A stretch of 5,732 nucleotides of DNA, taken from NCBI GenBank assembly GCA_016222925.1, contig JACRQB010000090.1:1-5732 (forward strand), written 5' to 3'. The position numbers were made by a program, and so were the translations under genes. Shown here in pieces: positions 1 to 5,732 of the stretch (the first letter of the stretch is position 1; every line of letters begins with the position of its first letter). Under the pieces are notes generated by a model that was given only the letters and a program-made list of their open reading frames with translations, was not told the origin of the DNA and searched no databases. The DNA is from Nitrospirota bacterium (GTDB lineage Bacteria > Nitrospirota > Nitrospiria > Nitrospirales > Nitrospiraceae).

Positions 1-195
1 CGTCAAGGAGTGGGAAAGGCCCTCATCCACGAAATTGAACGAGCCACGACCGATGCCCACAAATTTTACGCCTGCACCATGCTGCGCACAGCCAGAAACA
101 TTCAGTTCTTCATGAACCTCGGTTACAAAGCTGAAACGATTCTTCCCAATCATTATGACCATCTCGACTTGATCTGCTTCGCAAAATATCGTTGA
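1..195 (+). CDS. GNAT-family N-acetyltransferase, C-terminal part (5' end outside window)
   Basis: The frame is open from base 1 to the TGA at 193-195 and encodes the last 64 residues. The first visible residues, RQGVGKALI, match the end of the acetyl-CoA pyrophosphate-binding loop of GNAT enzymes (Q/R-x-x-G-x-G/A, followed by a helix). The segment ARNIQFFMNLGYKAE matches the family's late helix and strand, usually A-x-x-FY-x-x-x-GF. GNAT proteins move an acetyl group from acetyl-CoA to an amine, but the substrate-binding half is off the window, so no substrate can be named. A GTG at 10 is in frame, but it lies inside the acetyl-CoA motif and is not a credible start. The gene converges on the minus-strand FGE-like gene with an 84-bp gap (196-279), where I see no convincing hairpin plus T-run terminator. 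Family call is good; specific function unknown. Confidence 0.8.
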   Translation, partial: RQGVGKALIHEIERATTDAHKFYACTMLRTARNIQFFMNLGYKAETILPNHYDHLDLICFAKYR

Positions 196-279
196 GCCGC
201 GTCTCTTGAAGCAAGGACGTCCTCCCGCAACGCCGACATACCCAAGGCCCCCTCTTAACCAATGCCGCCGCCAATAGAA

Positions 280-1521
280 CTACGGCGTCTTCGCGCAACG
301 GAACCCATAGCCGAAGTGCCGGTTCATCGGTTGCGCGTTGAATCGGTGCGCAGACCGCAGGAATTCAGACACGTAGAGCCAGGACCCTCCGCGAACCACC
401 TTCTCATCGCCCTTCCCCGGCCCGATGGGGTTCTTTTCCGGACCTTTCTTGTACGAATCAAGTTCGTACCAATCAAACACCCATTCCCAGGCGTTCCCGG
501 CCATGTCATAGATCCCGTAGGGACTCTTCCCTGCCTCGAACGATCCAACCGGGGCTAAGGCGAGGTGGTCATCCCACTCCTTTCTCCCGTAATTGGCATG
601 GAGTCGACTTGGAGCTTCATTGCCCCAGGGATAGATCCGTCCATCTGTTCCCCGCGCAGCTTTTTCCCACTCCGCCTCGGTCGGCAGACGCTTGCCGGCC
701 CATTTGCAATAATTGACGGCATCCTCCCAACTCACATTGACGACCGGGCGTCTCTGATGTTGCGGCTGATTCATCGTGCTCCAGTCCGGAGGCTCCTCCA
801 TGTCAGTCGCCTCCAAGTACCTGGCATACTGCCCAACCGTCACTTCATATTTGTCCATATAGAAGGCATTGAGATAGATCTGCCGAACGGGTTTCTCGTC
901 GTCTCCGAGATTACTACCCCGCATAAACTTCCCCGCCGGCACCAGCACCATCTGCATATCAAGCGAATCGGTCTCTGCCAAAGCTCCTCTCGATCCGGCG
1001 GATGTCATATTTTTCGATGCAGCGGATCGTGCTCGTGGAAGTTTCGCCTGCAGCTGTTGATACAGCGGCTGTTGATCATTATTGATGCCCAGCTCATCGG
1101 CGTTATGCAGGGCTTCTTCCGCCTGCTTCATTTTTCCGCTGGTCAATAGGCCCTTCGCGTCGTTCAGGAGCCGCCATGCCGTCATTTCATCCCGCAACCG
1201 CCACACTTTCGCTTTAGTCTTGGGTAAATAGGATTTTGTCCCGGATTTAGCATCCAGCTCCAAGGCGCTCTCGTAATGTTGCTCCGCACAGGCCCAGGAT
1301 TCTAGGCCTCGGCAAGCCTCGGCCAGATTGAAATGAGCCTGGATATTGGACGGATCTTTTAGGATGCCGGCCTCCAGCGCTGCCCGCGCCTCCACATACT
1401 GTTTATTCTTTAACAGGGTTTCCCCTTTGGAAAATTCCTGCTCCCCGCCGGCTGCATGCGTAACAGCCCCATGAGCGATGAAAAGGCACAACAAGGTCAT
1501 CCCCGCCAACACATATCTCAT
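280..1521 (-). CDS. Exported TPR protein with C-terminal FGE-sulfatase (SUMF1-type) domain, catalytic cysteines absent
   Basis: 413 residues. Residues 1-23 look like a Sec signal peptide: basic start, hydrophobic core, then a small-residue site near THA-A. No lipobox is present. Residues about 27-94 form two TPR-like helical pairs, with a third helical stretch at about 117-158; TPRs usually bind proteins. Residues about 187-411 are a complete FGE-sulfatase fold, with MVLVPAGKFMRGS (191-203), YEVTVGQYARYL (225-236), VSWEDAVNYCKWAGKRLPTE (263-282), YPWGNE (297-302), YGIYDMAGNAWEWV (335-348) and VVRGGSW (375-381) ending in GFRCA. Aligned by eye to human FGE, catalytic Cys336 and Cys341 correspond to Tyr383 and Leu388. 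It is therefore unlikely to oxidise sulfatase cysteine to formylglycine. A periplasmic structural, binding or other role is inferred. The ATG at 1521 is favoured by the purine-rich site just upstream and by the signal peptide. The gene follows the pump on the same strand, but 374 bp and an inverted-repeat element separate them, so cotranscription is uncertain. Confidence 0.88.
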   Translation of the reverse strand: MRYVLAGMTLLCLFIAHGAVTHAAGGEQEFSKGETLLKNKQYVEARAALEAGILKDPSNIQAHFNLAEACRGLESWACAEQHYESALELDAKSGTKSYLPKTKAKVWRLRDEMTAWRLLNDAKGLLTSGKMKQAEEALHNADELGINNDQQPLYQQLQAKLPRARSAASKNMTSAGSRGALAETDSLDMQMVLVPAGKFMRGSNLGDDEKPVRQIYLNAFYMDKYEVTVGQYARYLEATDMEEPPDWSTMNQPQHQRRPVVNVSWEDAVNYCKWAGKRLPTEAEWEKAARGTDGRIYPWGNEAPSRLHANYGRKEWDDHLALAPVGSFEAGKSPYGIYDMAGNAWEWVFDWYELDSYKKGPEKNPIGPGKGDEKVVRGGSWLYVSEFLRSAHRFNAQPMNRHFGYGFRCAKTP

Positions 1522-1527
1522 AAGAAG

Positions 1528-1538
1528 CCCCCTTCCCC
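1528..1538 (-). promoter_or_regulatory. Ribosome binding site of the FGE-like gene
   Basis: On the minus strand the sequence GGGGAAGGGGG is followed by the six-base spacer CTTCTT and then the ATG at 1521. The purine run resembles a Shine-Dalgarno sequence at normal spacing. It supports this start codon, which also gives a clean signal peptide. Confidence 0.5.
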
Positions 1539-1737
1539 GTTCTGACTGATCGCTCTGTGAATTCGGCCTCGCCTGCCCACAAAGGTCACAAACCTGGCAA
1601 ACTTACCGAGAAACACGTACAAGTTTAGTGCCTGACCGTAGCGATACTGTTGTCTCTCCTCTAAGAAGCCTGGTCCTTGGTCCGCATCTGTGCTCGTGGT
1701 GCGAGCACCGACCATCTTTCTCCTCTCCTGCTCCTAA

Positions 1738-1888
1738 ACAGGCGGACAGGTGGGCATTCCGGTGGCAACGTAGCGCACACCAACTAATCGGAGGCCCCTC
1801 AGCATGCATCACCGAGGTACCTATTGAATGCGCTCGACCAGTTACGAGCGCATTATGGTGCCACCGGAATGCCCACCTGCCCGCCTGT
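1738..1888. repeat. 151-bp inverted-repeat element (30-bp arms, one mismatch)
   Basis: The left arm (1738-1767) is the reverse complement of the right arm (1859-1888) at 29 of 30 positions; the one mismatch pairs A1746 with C1880. The arm core reads GGTGGGCATTCCGGTGGCA. Weaker pairing continues inward: GCGCAC after the left arm faces the complement of GCGCATTATGG before the right arm, with a small indel. The roughly 90-bp interior has no gene and holds a second hairpin. No clear target-site duplication is visible next to the arms, and no transposase is present. It could be a non-autonomous mobile element (MITE-like), paired ends left by an insertion sequence, a REP-like palindrome, or a structured 3' region of the pump transcript, since it ends 7 bp short of the pump stop codon. 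The structure is seen directly; the class is unknown. Confidence 0.75.
1827..1854. repeat. Nested 10-bp perfect hairpin inside the inverted-repeat element
   Basis: AATGCGCTCG (1827-1836) is the exact reverse complement of CGAGCGCATT (1845-1854), with the 8-nt loop ACCAGTTA between. It abuts the right arm of the larger repeat, separated by only 4 bases. Its right half can alternatively pair with GCGCAC next to the left arm, so the element could switch between two folds. There is no T-run after it on either strand, which argues against a classic intrinsic terminator. Confidence 0.65.
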
Positions 1889-1895
1889 ACCCCCC

Positions 1896-4376
1896 TCACA
1901 CCCATTCCGGCGCCTCCTCTTTCCTCACCTCTTCCCCAGCGAACAGACTATAGAGCGCGGGCAATACAACCAGCGTCAGCGCCGTCGACGTGAAGAGTCC
2001 GCCGATGACGACACTGGCGAGCGGCCGCTGGACCTCCGCCCCAATTCCTTGCGCCAGTGCCAGCGGCAGCAGTCCAAGCAACGTGGTCATCATGGTCATC
2101 ACGACAGGGCGGAGACGGAGACGGCAGCCGGCCAGAATCGCTTCGTCGATCTGTTGTCCTTCATGGCGCAGCTGGTTGATGCAAGAGACCAGCACGATCC
2201 CGTTCCCCACGGCCAGTCCAAACAGCTCGATAAAGCCGATGGACGCCGGCACGCTCAGATACTGTCCGCTCAGCCAGAGCGACACGACGCCTCCGATCAA
2301 CGCGAACGGCAGGTTGATAATGATCATGGTCGCGTATCGCAGAGAATGGAAGGCCCAGAAGAGGAGAAAGAACACCAGGCCCAGGGTGATCGGGACCACG
2401 ATCATCAACCGCGCGTTGGCCCGTTCCATATTTTCGAACGCCCCGCCCCATACGACGGTATACCCTTCCGGTAAGCGGAGCTGTGCTGCGATCTTCGCGC
2501 GCCCCTCATCCACCACACCACCGATGTCCCGGCCCACGACATTGAAGCCGATGTAGATGCGGCGCTTCACATGCTCTCGACTGATACGAGCTGGCCCTTC
2601 ACGCATATCGATCTTGGCCAGGTCACTCATGGGAATGAGCGCTCCGGAAGGAGACTTCACGCGGATTTCTCCGATGGCGGCAACACTGTTCCGGTACGGT
2701 TCAGGAAATCTCAGGGTGAGCTGAAACCGGCGCTCACCTTCATAGACCTGCGTCGCCGCCTTCCCAGCAATCGCGGTGGTGATGATCTCCTGCACGTCGG
2801 CCACGTTGATGCCGAAGCGGGCAATCTTCTGCCGATCGATGTCGATAATGAGGTAGGGCTGTCCAGCGACCTGTTCGACCTTGATATCTTTGACGCCGTT
2901 GATTTGTTGTACCAGGACCGCAATCTCTTGCGCTTTGTCGCGGAGCACATCGAGATCGTCTCCGAACAGCTTGATGGCGCATTCGGTCCTGATGCCGGAG
3001 ATCAATTCGTCCACCCGTTCCTGGATCGGCTGGCTCATGAGGACGGAGATGCCGGGAATCTCCGCCAGTTTTTTCCGAATGACGTCGGTCAATCCCGATT
3101 GAGTCTTCGCTGTCTTCCAGGTACTTCGGTCGTGGAGGGAGACAATCGGATCGCTCTCGTAGAGATCTTCTGGGTGGTAGGGAATTTCCGCTCGGCCGAT
3201 CCTGCTCACCGCCACCTTCACTTCAGGAAACTCCAACATGGCTTTTTGGGTCTGCTTCTCCAACTCGATGGACTCCGGCAGCGACACACTCGGCAGCTTC
3301 ACGACTTGGGGGGTCAGGGACCCTTCCTCAAGAAGTGGAATGAATTCCCGTCCCACGAATGGAACGAGGGCAAGGCTGCACAGCACGATCGCTGTTGAAC
3401 TCGTCAGGATGAGGCCGCGGTGCCGGAGCGTCCATTGCAACACCGGCAGATAGCCCTGTTTCATCCAGAGCGTCACGCGCGTCTCTTTAGGATGGTCTCC
3501 ACGCAAGAGGAGAGACGCGAGCACCGGTGACAGAGTCAGCGTCACCACAACCGAGACTAAGAGTGCGATCACCAGCGTATAGGCCAGCGGCGCAAACATC
3601 TTGCCTTCCATTCCTTGCAGCGTCATGAGCGGCAGGAAGACGACGCTGATGATCAGAATGCCGAACAGGATGGGTCGACCGACTTCCTTCGTGGCATGGA
3701 GAATGACGCTGAACCTGCTTTCCTGCGACGCGCCGCTGTGTTGGGCGAGATGCCGATAGGCGTTTTCCACGACGACCAGGGACCCGTCGGCGATCTCGCC
3801 AACGGCGATCGCCAGCCCACCAAGCGTCATCAAGTTGGCCGAGAGCCCGAACCGCTCCATCACGATAAAGGTCACGAGCGGAGTGACGATCAACGTCACC
3901 GTGACAATGATGGCGCTGCGGACATGGCCCAGGAAGAAAAAGAAGACGAAGACCACCAGCACAATGCCCTCGATCAACGCATCGCGTACCGTGTGAATGG
4001 CGGCATTCACCAACTCAATGCGATCGTAAAAAGGGATCAGCCTTGTGCCTCCTGGAAGAATATTACTCTGGTGCAAATCCTCTACCTTCGTCTTAACCGC
4101 CTCAACCACCTGACGGGCATTGCCTCCGCGAATCATGAGCACTGTTCCTATCACGACTTCCCGCTCCCCATTGAGGACCACCGCGCCATGGCGAACGGCG
4201 TGGCCGATGCCCACGTCAGCGACATCCCGGACGAACACTGGCGTACCACCGACCTCTTTCACAATGATGGATTCGATATCACCCACGGTCCTGATCAGCC
4301 CAAGCCCTCGAACAATCGAGCGTTCGGCGTGTCGCTCCAGCACGTTGCCGCCGACATTAGCGTTGTTCTTCACCAC
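1896..4376 (-). CDS. CzcA/CusA-type RND pump, C-terminal fragment (about 80% of the protein)
   Basis: 826 residues from an internal GTG. The homologous frame is open back to 4448 (first in-frame upstream stop at 4449-4451), so GTG 4376 is only the first possible start and not the ancestral one. It carries the porter/docking parts and TM2-TM12: TM2-TM6 at about residues 131-290, TM7 at about 321-340, the second periplasmic loop at about 341-650, and TM8-TM12 at about 655-812. TM4 has AVGEIADGSLVVVEN (191-205), with Asp197 and Glu204 matching the proton-relay acids of this family. PFYDR (115-119) and ELISGIRTECAIKLFGDDL (457-475) are further hallmarks. Aligned from memory, CusA copper ligands Met573, Met623 and Met672 correspond to Glu457, Ala540 and Ile618, which points to divalent cations rather than Cu(I)/Ag(I). 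Without TM1 and part of the porter it should not work alone. GAGG lies 5 nt before a second GTG (4373), probably by chance. Confidence 0.85.
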   Translation of the reverse strand: MVKNNANVGGNVLERHAERSIVRGLGLIRTVGDIESIIVKEVGGTPVFVRDVADVGIGHAVRHGAVVLNGEREVVIGTVLMIRGGNARQVVEAVKTKVEDLHQSNILPGGTRLIPFYDRIELVNAAIHTVRDALIEGIVLVVFVFFFFLGHVRSAIIVTVTLIVTPLVTFIVMERFGLSANLMTLGGLAIAVGEIADGSLVVVENAYRHLAQHSGASQESRFSVILHATKEVGRPILFGILIISVVFLPLMTLQGMEGKMFAPLAYTLVIALLVSVVVTLTLSPVLASLLLRGDHPKETRVTLWMKQGYLPVLQWTLRHRGLILTSSTAIVLCSLALVPFVGREFIPLLEEGSLTPQVVKLPSVSLPESIELEKQTQKAMLEFPEVKVAVSRIGRAEIPYHPEDLYESDPIVSLHDRSTWKTAKTQSGLTDVIRKKLAEIPGISVLMSQPIQERVDELISGIRTECAIKLFGDDLDVLRDKAQEIAVLVQQINGVKDIKVEQVAGQPYLIIDIDRQKIARFGINVADVQEIITTAIAGKAATQVYEGERRFQLTLRFPEPYRNSVAAIGEIRVKSPSGALIPMSDLAKIDMREGPARISREHVKRRIYIGFNVVGRDIGGVVDEGRAKIAAQLRLPEGYTVVWGGAFENMERANARLMIVVPITLGLVFFLLFWAFHSLRYATMIIINLPFALIGGVVSLWLSGQYLSVPASIGFIELFGLAVGNGIVLVSCINQLRHEGQQIDEAILAGCRLRLRPVVMTMMTTLLGLLPLALAQGIGAEVQRPLASVVIGGLFTSTALTLVVLPALYSLFAGEEVRKEEAPEWV

Positions 4377-4932
4377 TGCCTCGTAGATTTGTTGCAGCGT
4401 CAGGTCGAACTTGCGCAGCTTGGCCGGATCGAATGGTGCGCTGATCCGTCAACTCGGCCTCGACCGTCTTCGCGTCAGTCGCGGTCGCATGAGGCCCTTC
4501 GAGATAATAGTGAAAGACTTCGCCCAGCCCCGTTGTGACGGGAGCCATCACTGGTTCGAGCCCCTCCGGTAACCGATCTTTCGCCGCCATGATCCGTTCG
4601 AGGACCAACTGGCGGGCAAAGTACATATCCACGTCGTCATTGAACACGACTGTGATTTGGGATAGCGCAAATTTTGAAAGTGACCGAATCTCCGCTAGTC
4701 CAGGCAACCCGGTCATCTGAAGTTCGAGCGGATAGGTGATGAACCGCTCAACTTCAACCGGCGAGAGGCCGGCCGCTTCGGTCAGTATCTGTACTTGGAT
4801 GTTCGTCACATCGGGGTAGGCATCAATTGGAATTGACTCAAAGGCAATCACACCGACGACGGACAGCAGACAGGCCAGACCCAGGACCAGTATTCGCTGC
4901 CGCAGTGAGAATTCCAGAAGCGAGACGATCAT
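4357..4932 (-). CDS. CzcA/CusA-type RND pump, N-terminal fragment
   Basis: 191 residues. The first 165 are RND transporter: an amphipathic start MIVSLLEFSLRQR, TM1 at about 14-32, then SIPIDAYPDVTNIQVQI, the GLSPVEVERFITYPLE segment and MAPVTTGLGEVFHYYLEG, all typical of the first porter subdomain of heavy-metal RND pumps. The last 26 residues (from TIRSGQ) are out-of-frame reading of the downstream half and match nothing. The ATG at 4932 overlaps the adaptor stop codon as ATGA, a sign of translational coupling in one operon; no strong Shine-Dalgarno sequence precedes it. Its end overlaps the 826-residue fragment by 20 bases. If translated it would be a short single-pass membrane peptide, probably degraded. 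Confidence 0.82.
   Translation of the reverse strand: MIVSLLEFSLRQRILVLGLACLLSVVGVIAFESIPIDAYPDVTNIQVQILTEAAGLSPVEVERFITYPLELQMTGLPGLAEIRSLSKFALSQITVVFNDDVDMYFARQLVLERIMAAKDRLPEGLEPVMAPVTTGLGEVFHYYLEGPHATATDAKTVEAELTDQRTIRSGQAAQVRPDAATNLRGSGEEQR
4430..4448 (-). other. Frame-change and deletion junction in the pump gene
   Basis: Upstream of this span the pump is read in the frame ending ELTDQR; downstream it is read in another frame starting APFDP. The second frame meets a TGA at 4449-4451 and the first carries no family-like residues past about 4438, so the break must lie within about 20 bp. A simple one- or two-base indel does not explain it, because about 30 conserved residues that normally lie between the two pieces are absent. 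Confidence 0.75.
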
Positions 4933-5732
4933 AGCGATGGCTCGATCTTGTGCCGTTCCATTTCGGACTTGAGGGCAAAGGAGCCTTTCGTCACAACCTG
5001 CTCGCCGGCCTTCACTCCCTCCAGCACCCTGATCACGTCTCCCTCTTCATTCCCCAACTTGATTGGCCGTGGCTCGAAAACGCCGGGCTCCCGTTGAACG
5101 AATACCATCTTACCGGCAGGCCCATCCTGGACAGCCTCTAGCGGAACGCTCAGCACGTCCGAACTTGGAGTTGCCAACACGCTGATGATGGCGAACATTT
5201 CCGGCTTCAACAGTCGATCGGGGTTCGGCACGGTGACCCGGAGGCTCATGGTTCGGGTTGCGGGATCAAGCACGTCTCCGACATAGGTGATGGTCCCGCT
5301 GAAGATCGCATGGGGATAGGCGGCCAGAACCACATTCACCCTCTGGTCCTTGCGGATGAATCGCACATCCTTTTCCGGCACGTTGCCGATCACCCACACA
5401 TCCGTAAGATTGGCCACGGTGAACAGCTTTTGTTCCGTCTCGACCACTTCTCCCCGCGTGATGTTGCGGGTGATGACCCGCCCATCGAACGGCGCACGTA
5501 AAGGCATGTTGGCCTTAATCGTCAATTCCCGCTCCAGCCTGCCGATCTCCTCCAGTGGCACACCAAGCAGTTCGAGACGGTTTTTGGCCTCCCGCAGTTC
5601 AGCTCGCGCCGTCTTCATGGCAGCCTCGCGTCGTTGCAGTTCAGCGAGGCTGACAGCCTTGTTTTCGTACAGATCCTTGGCACGGAGATGCGCTAACTCC
5701 GCTTCATGGAGCCTTGCCCCAGCCTTGAGATA
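4929..5732 (-). CDS. RND efflux periplasmic adaptor (CusB/CzcB-type membrane fusion protein), N-terminus outside window
   Basis: The frame is open from the window edge (5732) to the TGA at 4929-4931, giving 267 visible residues. The ATG at 5618 is internal, since the 38 residues before it (with the family-typical ENKAVSLAELQRRE) continue the same protein. Residues about 1-62 are the second helix of the alpha-hairpin. About 70-110 form the second lipoyl half-motif, with LRAPFDGRVI at 78-87 and RGEVVE at 93-98. About 111-195 are the beta-barrel (LTDVWVIGNVPEKDV; GTITYVGDVLDPATRTMSLR), and the rest is the membrane-proximal domain ending KSEMERHKIEPSL. There is no extra C-terminal metal-binding domain. 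The signal peptide, first lipoyl half and any metal-binding methionines lie off the window. It would bridge the RND pump to an outer-membrane channel. It overlaps the pump gene by ATGA, so the two form an operon; an outer-membrane factor gene is expected upstream. No damage is visible here, in contrast to the pump. Confidence 0.88.
   Translation of the reverse strand, partial: YLKAGARLHEAELAHLRAKDLYENKAVSLAELQRREAAMKTARAELREAKNRLELLGVPLEEIGRLERELTIKANMPLRAPFDGRVITRNITRGEVVETEQKLFTVANLTDVWVIGNVPEKDVRFIRKDQRVNVVLAAYPHAIFSGTITYVGDVLDPATRTMSLRVTVPNPDRLLKPEMFAIISVLATPSSDVLSVPLEAVQDGPAGKMVFVQREPGVFEPRPIKLGNEEGDVIRVLEGVKAGEQVVTKGSFALKSEMERHKIEPSL

Larger units (their letters stand above)
1522..1895. 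other. 374-bp intergenic region between the FGE-like gene and the pump gene
   Basis: No credible gene was found here. The part next to the FGE-like gene (1522-1737) should hold its promoter if it is transcribed alone, but I could not pick a -35/-10 pair with confidence. A small perfect hairpin lies at 1690-1708: GTGCTCG, a 5-nt loop, then CGAGCAC. It could be an operator half-site pair or chance. The part next to the pump (1738-1888) is filled by an inverted-repeat element listed separately. Open frames crossing the gap on both strands show no recognisable protein, and those crossing the repeat share peptide scraps only because the arms are inverted copies. Confidence 0.6.
1896..4932 (-). pseudogene. 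Disrupted heavy-metal efflux RND transporter (CzcA/CusA family)
   Basis: Two adjacent frames carry one RND transporter. The first 165 residues (4932 down to about 4438) give the N-terminus up to LTDQR. The downstream frame resumes with APFDPAKLRKFDLTLQQIYE (about 4439 to 4380) and runs to the stop at 1896. In CusA/CzcA proteins these pieces are joined by about 30-33 residues of the form LQDW...PGVAEV...GG...YQV. Here that stretch is missing and the frame changes, so a deletion of roughly 90-100 bp, not a multiple of three, is the simplest reading. By comparison with AcrB the loss lies in the PN2 part of the porter domain. Adding it back gives about 1,040 residues, normal for heavy-metal RND pumps. 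An intact protein would form an inner-membrane trimer exporting metal ions from the periplasm or cytoplasm using the proton gradient. The rest of both reading frames is well preserved, so the break is recent or is a sequence error. Confidence 0.82.

Noticed and set aside
196..279. Bidirectional terminator between the converging acetyltransferase and FGE-like genes
   Set aside because: Only short, imperfect GC pairing (GCCG with CGGC) is visible and no T-run follows on either strand.
565..1149. 194-codon plus-strand open frame
   Set aside because: It is entirely antisense to the FGE-like gene, whose motifs are unmistakable on the minus strand; the plus-strand product has no recognisable domain.
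1518..1715. 65-codon minus-strand frame ending at the FGE-like start codon, a possible upstream small gene
   Set aside because: The stop overlaps the next start, which suggests coupling, but the product has no recognisable feature, and the strong purine-rich site before the FGE-like ATG explains its translation without it.
1738..1888. Intrinsic transcription terminator for the pump operon
   Set aside because: The arms are separated by about 90 bases and are not followed by a T-run on the relevant strand, so this is not a standard rho-independent terminator, though it could still affect the mRNA 3' end.
1603..1993. Overlapping frames on both strands crossing the inverted repeat, sharing peptides such as WAFRW and CHRNAHL
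   Set aside because: The shared peptides follow directly from the inverted DNA arms being read on both strands; they are not evidence of a gene.
4357..4448. Programmed ribosomal frameshift joining the two pump fragments
   Set aside because: No slippery heptamer is apparent, and a frameshift could not restore the roughly 30 conserved residues missing at the junction.
3615..4538. 307-codon plus-strand open frame, with similar long plus-strand frames at 2571-3398 and 1824-2474
   Set aside because: They lie antisense to the pump gene and are rich in Asp, His, Arg and Gln in a way typical of shadow frames of a GC-rich membrane protein gene. No family motif is visible.

Overview
The window reads as bacterial chromosome of moderately high GC. 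Most of it is a minus-strand heavy-metal efflux locus, followed by a secreted TPR/formylglycine-generating-enzyme-like (FGE-like) protein and, at the left edge, the tail of a plus-strand acetyltransferase. An envelope-spanning RND pump implies a Gram-negative (diderm) organism. The mix of a CzcA/CusA-type pump and an exported TPR plus FGE-sulfatase protein would fit an environmental lineage such as Nitrospirota or Proteobacteria, but nothing here fixes the taxon.

Layout, left to right. 1-195 (+): C-terminal 64 residues of a GNAT-family N-acetyltransferase, cut by the window edge. 280-1521 (-): a 413-residue exported protein with an N-terminal TPR region and a C-terminal FGE-sulfatase (SUMF1-type) domain that lacks the two catalytic cysteines of true FGE. 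1522-1895: a 374-bp non-coding gap holding a 151-bp inverted-repeat element (1738-1888) whose right arm ends 7 bp short of the pump stop codon. 1896-4932 (-): a CzcA/CusA-type heavy-metal RND transporter gene that is broken. Its two halves lie in different frames, and about 30 codons of the porter domain are missing at about 4430-4448. 4929-5732 (-): the matching periplasmic adaptor (membrane fusion protein), cut at its N-terminus by the window edge and overlapping the pump start by ATGA.

In an intact system the adaptor would join the inner-membrane RND trimer to an outer-membrane channel (probably encoded beyond 5732) to export divalent cations driven by protons. The three methionines of the E. 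coli CusA copper path appear to be replaced, so a CzcA-like divalent-metal substrate is likelier than Cu/Ag. As sequenced, the pump cannot be made as one chain. It is either a recent pseudogene beside a still intact adaptor or an assembly/sequencing error. I found no RNA gene, CRISPR array, transposase or clearly new multi-gene system. The most unexplained structure is the 151-bp palindromic element.
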